39,050 bases of DNA, from the NCBI GenBank assembly GCA_050260355.1, contig JBLNBZ010000129.1:1-39050 (forward strand), written 5' to 3'. Each line of letters opens with the position of its first letter. Position 1 is the stretch's first letter. Made by a program: the position numbers and the translations under genes. Positions 34,179 to 39,050 of this stretch are shown here, one piece after another. The stretch is from CADEFX01 sp050260355. GTDB taxonomy: Bacteria > Pseudomonadota > Alphaproteobacteria > Rhizobiales > Hyphomicrobiaceae. Below the pieces are notes generated by a model that did no database searches, was not told the DNA's origin, and saw only the letters and a program-made list of their open reading frames with translations.

Positions 34179-35003
34179 TTGAGCTGTGCCGAGGCGGTAA
34201 GCTCACTCAATGGACGGCCGTCCGCGGCCGGCGCGGCGCTGCTCAGCGTGCGCGACGTCTCGGTCCGCTTCGGCGGCATCGTCGCCCTTGATGGGGTGTC
34301 TTTCGACGTTCGCGCGGGCCAGATCGCCGGCCTGATCGGTCCGAATGGTGCCGGCAAGACGACCCTTTTCAACTGCCTCAGCCGGCTGTACGTCCCGAAC
34401 AAGGGAGAAATTCTGGTCGAGGGCAGGTCGATCCTGGATCAGCCGCGACACGCCATCCCGAGCCTCGGCCTAGGGCGCACGTTCCAGAACGTAGCGCTGT
34501 TCGACCGTATGAGCGTGCTCGACAACGTGAAGGTCGGGTGCCACAGCGCCTTCTCCAACGGCTTCGTGCGCAACGCGCTGCGTCTACCGGGTGTGGCCGC
34601 TGAGGAGCGGCGTATCACTGAGCGCGCCTGCGAGCTGCTCGAGTTCATGGATCTGCGGCAGTACGCCGACAGGCCGACTGGCGGCCTTCCCTTCCCGCTG
34701 CGCAAGAGAATTGAGCTGGCCCGCGCCCTTGCCACCGCCCCGAAGCTACTGCTCCTGGATGAGCCGGCCGCCGGCCTCAACCACGACGAGGTCGCGGTGC
34801 TCGCCGGGCAGATCAGGCGCGTGCGTGATGTGCAGAAGGTGACGGTGCTGCTCGTAGAGCATCACATGAGCCTCGTCATGGCCGTCTCCGACAAGGTCGT
34901 TGCGATCGATTTCGGCAAGAAGATCGCAGAAGGAACGCCCGCAGAGGTCCAGCGTGACCCCGAGGTGATCCGGGCTTATCTCGGCACCGGGATCGCGTCA
35001 TGA
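34179..35003 (+). CDS. livG: Branched-chain amino acid-type ABC transporter ATP-binding protein LivG
   Basis: A 274-residue ATPase of the HAAT importer family. Walker A is GPNGAGKTT (54-62), followed by GLGRTFQNVALFDRMSVLDNV; Walker B is KLLLLDEPAAGLN (189-201) and switch His is in LLVEHHMSLVM. The signature is atypical: LPFPLRKRIELARAL (170-184) instead of LSYGxQRRLEIARAL, so the usual SxGQ residues are absent. Start TTG 34179 follows GGGAGGGA; it is not certain and a start nearer LLSVRDV is possible. First gene of the livGFHMK operon; its stop overlaps livF (ATGA). Confidence 0.92.
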   Translation: MSCAEAVSSLNGRPSAAGAALLSVRDVSVRFGGIVALDGVSFDVRAGQIAGLIGPNGAGKTTLFNCLSRLYVPNKGEILVEGRSILDQPRHAIPSLGLGRTFQNVALFDRMSVLDNVKVGCHSAFSNGFVRNALRLPGVAAEERRITERACELLEFMDLRQYADRPTGGLPFPLRKRIELARALATAPKLLLLDEPAAGLNHDEVAVLAGQIRRVRDVQKVTVLLVEHHMSLVMAVSDKVVAIDFGKKIAEGTPAEVQRDPEVIRAYLGTGIAS

Positions 35004-35713
35004 GCGCGCTTCTCGCCGTCAAGGATCTCGCTGCCTACTACGGCTACTCGAAGGCGCTGCATGGCGTGAGCTTCGAGATCGAGCAGGGCGGCATCACGGC
35101 GCTGCTCGGCGCCAACGGGGCGGGTAAGACGACAACGCTTCGCGCCATCTGCGGCATGGTCCGCACCGAAGGCGTGGTGCTGCTCGACGGGCGGCCGGTC
35201 AGCGGCTGGCCGACGGAAAGTATCGTTCGGCTCGGCGTGTCGCATGTGCCAGAGGGGCGCGGCACCTTCACCGCACTGTCGGTCGAGGAGAACTTGCGCG
35301 TAGCGGCCTACGTGCGGCGCGACAAGGCAGCTGTGCGCCGCGATCTCGATATGGTTTTCGAGTACTTCCCGCGCCTCAAGGAGCGCCTGCAGCAGCAGGC
35401 GGGCACCCTTTCAGGCGGAGAGCAGCAGATGCTGGCAATCAGCCGGGCGCTGATGCTGCGGCCGCGCCTGATGCTGCTCGACGAGCCGTCGTTCGGACTG
35501 GCGCCGCTGGTGGTCCAGGAGATCTTCCGCATCATGCGTCGCATCAATCAGGAGGCGAAGGTATCGATGCTCCTGGTCGAGCAGAACGCCGCGCTGGCGC
35601 TCGACCTCGCTGACCACGCCTACGTCCTGGAGACGGGCTGCGTGGTGATGTCGGGCGATGCCGCGACGGTCAAGAGCGATGAGCAGATACGACGTTCCTA
35701 TCTCGGCTATTGA
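35000..35713 (+). CDS. livF: Branched-chain amino acid-type ABC transporter ATP-binding protein LivF
   Basis: A 237-residue second ATPase of the importer. Walker A is GANGAGKTT (37-45), then VPEGRGTFTALSVEENLRVA (the LivF hallmark PEGR), the signature LSGGEQQMLAISRAL (137-151) and Walker B LMLLDEPSFGLAP, with LivF-type LLVEQN after it. Unlike its LivG partner it has an intact signature motif. Overlaps livG by 4 bp; livH starts 11 bp downstream. Confidence 0.95.
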   Translation: MSALLAVKDLAAYYGYSKALHGVSFEIEQGGITALLGANGAGKTTTLRAICGMVRTEGVVLLDGRPVSGWPTESIVRLGVSHVPEGRGTFTALSVEENLRVAAYVRRDKAAVRRDLDMVFEYFPRLKERLQQQAGTLSGGEQQMLAISRALMLRPRLMLLDEPSFGLAPLVVQEIFRIMRRINQEAKVSMLLVEQNAALALDLADHAYVLETGCVVMSGDAATVKSDEQIRRSYLGY

Positions 35714-35724
35714 GAGACTGGTGG

Positions 35725-36630
35725 ATGGACGAGCTCATACAGCAAGTGGCTTCGGGCCTCGCTAACGGTGCCATTTACGCGCTCGTGGCGCTTGCTCTCG
35801 TCATGATCTTCGTGTCGACCGACCACATCAATTTTGCCCAGGGCGAGATGGCGATGTTCAGCACGTACGTGTGCTGGCAGCTCATCCAATGGGGCCTCGG
35901 CTTCTGGATTGCTCTGATGACTGCCGCGCTGCTCTCGTTCCTCATTGGGGTCGCCGTCGAGCGCATCATTCTTCGACCCTTGCACAACGCACCGGTTCTT
36001 TCGATCGTGGTCGTGTTCATCGGCCTGCTGGCCATCTTCCACTCTCTGGCAGGTGCCATTTGGAGCCACACCATCAAGGAGTTCCCCTCCCCGTTCCCGC
36101 GCGTCGCCTTTGCGGGATCCGGCTACATCGGGCCGCATCAGATCGGCATGATCCTGGTGACGATTGCTCTGCTGCTGGGCCTGTTCGCCTTCTTCCGATT
36201 CACGCCGCTCGGCCTGGCGATGCGCGCTGCCGCACAGAACCCGATTTCGGCGCGCCTTGCCGGGGTGCGGGTCGATTGGATGCTGGCACTGGGGTGGGGC
36301 ATGGCGGCGGCGATCGGCGCGGTTGCAGGCGCCATGGTGGCGCCGGCCGTGTATCTCGAGCCGAATATGATGGCCGGCATCCTGCTTTACGGATTTGCCG
36401 GCGCGCTGGTCGGCGGAATTTCGAGCCCCGGCGGCGCCGTCGCCGGAGGCTTCATCGTAGGGGTGCTCGAGAACCTTGTCGCATTCTTTGGCAATCAGCT
36501 CGAGCGCGAGACGGGCGTCTATATTATCGGCAACGGAGAGAAGCTCACGGTGGCTTTGGTCATCGTCATTGCCGTGTTGACGCTGAAGCCGTCCGGCATT
36601 TTCGGGCGCGTCACGATCAAAAGGGTGTGA
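35725..36630 (+). CDS. livH: Branched-chain amino acid-type ABC transporter permease LivH
   Basis: A 301-residue inner-membrane permease with about eight hydrophobic segments. Hallmarks are GLANGAIYALVALALVMIFVSTDHINFAQGEMAM at the N-terminus, TPLGLAMRAAAQNPISARLAGV (the cytoplasmic coupling loop) and GFAGALVGGISSPGGAVAGG. ATG 35725 was chosen; a TTG at 35710 overlapping the livF stop would add five residues. Followed 3 bp later by livM. Confidence 0.94.
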   Translation: MDELIQQVASGLANGAIYALVALALVMIFVSTDHINFAQGEMAMFSTYVCWQLIQWGLGFWIALMTAALLSFLIGVAVERIILRPLHNAPVLSIVVVFIGLLAIFHSLAGAIWSHTIKEFPSPFPRVAFAGSGYIGPHQIGMILVTIALLLGLFAFFRFTPLGLAMRAAAQNPISARLAGVRVDWMLALGWGMAAAIGAVAGAMVAPAVYLEPNMMAGILLYGFAGALVGGISSPGGAVAGGFIVGVLENLVAFFGNQLERETGVYIIGNGEKLTVALVIVIAVLTLKPSGIFGRVTIKRV

Positions 36631-36633
36631 GGC

Positions 36634-37686
36634 ATGGCGGTTGTGAGCCCGACGACGCAAGCAACGCCGGAAGGCGCGATTGCTCCCAGGCGGATCCTTG
36701 CGTGGGCGTTGATCGGTGTCTTGTGCGCAGCGCTGCTGCCGGTCGTCGGCGGCAAGACTGGCCTCATCTCCAACTTCTACTTCCTGCAGCTCAGCCTGAT
36801 GATTGTTTACGCCATCGCCGTGCTGGGTCTCAATCTTCTGACGGGCTTCAACGGGCAGATCTCCCTCGGCCATGGCGCATTCTTCGCCGTCGGCGCGTAT
36901 GTGGCGGCGATCCTCATCGATCAAATGAATTGGCCCTATTGGGCGACGCTGCCTATAGCGATGCTCGTGTGCTTTATCGTCGGCTATCTATTCGGCTTGC
37001 CGGCGCTGCGACTCGAGGGCCATTACCTGGCGCTCGCCACGTTCGCGCTGGCCATCGCCGTGCCACAGATGCTCAAGTATCGGCACCTGGAGCCGCTGAC
37101 CAATGGCGTGCAGGGGATCAATCTGATCAAGCCGGATGCGCCATTCGGCCTGCCGCTGTCTGCCGACCAGTGGATGTTCTACGTCGTGCTCGCTTGCGCG
37201 GTCCTCATGTTCTGGATGGCGCACAATCTGATCGACAGCCGTTCGGGTCGAGCCCTGATGGCAATTCGCGACCAGCCCTTGGCCGCCGACGCAATGGGCA
37301 TCAACAGGGCACGCTACAAGGCCATCACATTCGGCGTCAGTGCGCTCTGCACCGGCCTCGCCGGAGCTCTGCATGCCATCATTTTCGAGTTCGTGTCGCC
37401 GGACAGCTTCCGCTTCGAGCTGTCGATTGCACTGCTGGTGGGCGCCGTTGTCGGCGGCATCGCCTCGTTGCCCGGTGCCATGATCGGCGGCATCTTCGTG
37501 CAGGTGATCGAGAAATATGCCGATTCGCTCACGCGTGCGATCGCGGCCGCCGTGCCTCATTTGCCCATCGAGCTCGAGCCATGGACGATCTACGGCATCG
37601 CGCTCATCCTGCTCATGTACTTCATGCCGACCGGAATTGCAGGTGGCCTTGCGTCGCTTTGGGCGCAGGTGAGGCGCCGAAACTAA
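36634..37686 (+). CDS. livM: Branched-chain amino acid-type ABC transporter permease LivM
   Basis: A 350-residue second permease, with about nine hydrophobic segments. Family marks are GLNLLTGFNGQISLGHGAFFAVGAY, LPALRLEGHYLALATFALAIAVPQ, the coupling loop SRSGRALMAIRDQPLAADAMGIN, and LVGAVVGGIASLPGAMIGG. It pairs with LivH to form the membrane channel for the HAAT importer. ATG 36634 is 3 bp after livH. Confidence 0.94.
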   Translation: MAVVSPTTQATPEGAIAPRRILAWALIGVLCAALLPVVGGKTGLISNFYFLQLSLMIVYAIAVLGLNLLTGFNGQISLGHGAFFAVGAYVAAILIDQMNWPYWATLPIAMLVCFIVGYLFGLPALRLEGHYLALATFALAIAVPQMLKYRHLEPLTNGVQGINLIKPDAPFGLPLSADQWMFYVVLACAVLMFWMAHNLIDSRSGRALMAIRDQPLAADAMGINRARYKAITFGVSALCTGLAGALHAIIFEFVSPDSFRFELSIALLVGAVVGGIASLPGAMIGGIFVQVIEKYADSLTRAIAAAVPHLPIELEPWTIYGIALILLMYFMPTGIAGGLASLWAQVRRRN

Positions 37687-37737
37687 GCCGGCCTGGAAAA
37701 GACCGGCATCTCAACCAGGCAAAGGAGGAAGTTGCGA

Positions 37738-38955
37738 ATGGCTAAGTTCAGAAAGACGTGGCTCATCGCAGGCGCGTTCGCGCTGGCGATAGCAGCACCG
37801 GCGCAGGCGCAGAAGAAGTACGACGAGGGTGCCTCCGACACCGAGATCAAGATCGGGCACACCAACCCGTACTCGGGCAACGCCTCGGCCTATGGCGTGA
37901 TCGGAAAGACCATCGAGGCCACATTCAAGATGGTCAACGACAAGGGCGGCATCAACGGCCGCAAGATCAACTTCATCACTTACGATGACGGCTACTCGCC
38001 GCCCAAGACCGTGGAGATGGTGCGCAAGCTGGTCGAGGAGGACAAGGTGCTCTTCCTCTTCAATACGCTCGGCACGCCTCCGAATACGGCGATCCATAAA
38101 TACATGAACGCCAAGAAGGTGCCGCAGCTCTTCGTTGCCACCGGCGCCTCGAAGTGGGGCGACCCGAAGAACTTCCCGTGGACCATGGGCTGGCAGCCCG
38201 ACTATGCGACGGAAGCCGCCATCTACGCCAAGCACATCTTGAAGACCGTCAAGGATCCGAAGATCGGAATCCTGATGCAGAACGATGACTATGGAAAAGA
38301 TTATCTCAACGGCTTCAAGAAGGGCCTCGGCAAGGAAAACGAGAAGCTGATCGTGCAGCTTGCGACCTACGAGGTAACCGACCCGACGGTCGACAGCCAG
38401 ATGATTCAGCTCAAGAACTCCGGCGCCAACGTCTTCTTCAATATCACCACGCCGAAGTTCGCGGCCCAGGCCATCAAGAAGGCGGCCGAGATCGGGTGGA
38501 AGCCGGTGCACTACCTCAATAACGTGTCGTCCTCGTTTGCAACCGTCTTCAAGCCCGCTGGCCTCGACGCGTCGCAGGGCATCATCCTCGCCCTCTACCG
38601 CAAGGACGCGAACGATCCGCAATGGGCCAAGTCGCCGGATGTGATTGCGTGGAAAGAATTCATGGCCAAGTACCAGCCGGGCGTCGACATCAAGGACGAT
38701 GGCGCCAACTTCGGCTACGCCGTGACCAACACGCTGATCGAGGTCTTGAAGCGGTGCGGTGACAATCTCACGCGCGAGAACGTCATGAAGCAGGCTGCGA
38801 GCCTGCACAATCTCGAGGTGCCGATGCTGCTGCCAGGCATCAAGATCAGCACCAGCGCGACGGATTTCTATCCGATCCAATCGGTGCGGCTGGCGCGTGT
38901 CAAAGGCGAGTCGTTCGAGCTGTTCGGCGACATCCTCTCCAACGAGAGCGAGTGA
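37738..38955 (+). CDS. livK: Periplasmic substrate-binding protein of the Liv-type ABC importer
   Basis: A 405-residue type I periplasmic binding protein. The signal peptide is residues 1-24 (KFRKTWLIAGAFALAIAAPAQA), then EIKIGHTNPYSGNASAYGVIGKTIEATFKMVNDKGGINGRKINFI, a typical LivK/HAAT start. A strong AAAGGAGGA lies eight bases before ATG 37738. It binds the solute and delivers it to LivHM. At about 400 residues it is longer than the E. coli leucine-binding proteins and resembles the wider group for amides, aromatic acids and other solutes. The ligand is thus not necessarily a branched-chain amino acid. Last gene of the operon. Confidence 0.93.
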   Translation: MAKFRKTWLIAGAFALAIAAPAQAQKKYDEGASDTEIKIGHTNPYSGNASAYGVIGKTIEATFKMVNDKGGINGRKINFITYDDGYSPPKTVEMVRKLVEEDKVLFLFNTLGTPPNTAIHKYMNAKKVPQLFVATGASKWGDPKNFPWTMGWQPDYATEAAIYAKHILKTVKDPKIGILMQNDDYGKDYLNGFKKGLGKENEKLIVQLATYEVTDPTVDSQMIQLKNSGANVFFNITTPKFAAQAIKKAAEIGWKPVHYLNNVSSSFATVFKPAGLDASQGIILALYRKDANDPQWAKSPDVIAWKEFMAKYQPGVDIKDDGANFGYAVTNTLIEVLKRCGDNLTRENVMKQAASLHNLEVPMLLPGIKISTSATDFYPIQSVRLARVKGESFELFGDILSNESE

Positions 38956-38977
38956 CCAGACTGGCTACAGAAGCATT

Positions 38978-39004
38978 GCGGCCGCCAGCGTGCCTGGCGG
39001 CCGC
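38978..39004 (+). terminator. Perfect 11-bp hairpin after the Liv operon
   Basis: GCGGCCGCCAG (38978-38988) and CTGGCGGCCGC (38994-39004) form a perfect 11-bp stem with a 5-base loop, 22 bases after the livK stop. No T-run follows, so it may be a weak terminator or an mRNA 3' stabilising structure for the abundant binding-protein message. Confidence 0.5.
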
Positions 39005-39050
39005 GACCCGCCCGCTCAAGCTTTGCGCCAGTCCTTGCGTGTCCTGAACA

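Noticed and set aside
35707..36924. 405-codon open frame antisense to livH/livM
   Set aside because: Highly charged, low-complexity translation over two clear permease genes; a shadow.

Overview
The window reads as ordinary chromosome from a high-GC alphaproteobacterium, most likely of the order Hyphomicrobiales (Rhizobiales). This is judged from gene content, not from any search. The clues are a DUF2794 gene (a family I know from alphaproteobacteria), a ccmABCD-ccmG operon divergent from acnA, a yggT-DUF167-folD run, a DUF1223 gene and dense GC-rich coding. About 40 protein genes, one tRNA and several hairpins can be supported. No rRNA, CRISPR array or complete insertion sequence was seen.

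Layout. (1) 1-742: the 3' part of a tyrosine recombinase gene runs into the 3' end of a tRNA-Ala(CGC) gene. This is the tRNA-side boundary of an integrated element lying to the left of the window. (2) 900-2761: yggT, a DUF167 gene, folD and a convergent DUF1330 gene. (3) 2841-7069: pobA (4-hydroxybenzoate 3-monooxygenase), a CitE/HpcH-type CoA-ester lyase, a FOXRED1/DAO-type flavoprotein and a pyridoxal kinase-like gene. (4) 7303-8523: nhaA. (5) 8552-11489: the cytochrome c maturation operon ccmA-B-C-D-G on the minus strand, divergent from acnA (11686-14379). (6) 14515-19283: a DUF1223 secreted protein, an M3 oligopeptidase and htpG. (7) 19284-19975: a 692-bp stretch without a convincing protein gene but rich in long inverted repeats. 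(8) 19976-21263: a DUF2794 gene converging on a BI-1/YccA membrane protein. (9) 21450-26127: a YbbP/YbbA-type ABC transporter divergent from tesA, followed by thpR. (10) 26301-28066: phhB, a four-histidine-cluster membrane hydroxylase, a small membrane protein and a VOC protein.

(11) 28363-33148 is the most interesting part. It is a three-gene operon for a 2-oxoacid oxidoreductase of the ferredoxin-dependent superfamily. It has a gamma-alpha fusion subunit and a beta subunit. In place of a small ferredoxin subunit, the first gene encodes a GltD-like FAD/NAD(P) protein with its own C-terminal pair of ferredoxin-type clusters. This design would link 2-oxoacid oxidation directly to NAD(P). It resembles the three-subunit 2-oxoglutarate:NADP+ oxidoreductase described from aromatic-degrading Azoarcus.

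(12) 33173-38955: a predicted L-aspartate dehydrogenase, divergent from a complete five-gene Liv-type ABC importer in the order livG-F-H-M-K. Regions 11 and 12 together suggest uptake of an amino acid or organic acid, conversion to a 2-oxoacid, and oxidative decarboxylation with NAD(P)H formation. pobA adds aromatic catabolism nearby. The metabolic link is inference from neighbourhood. The enzyme families are read from motifs.
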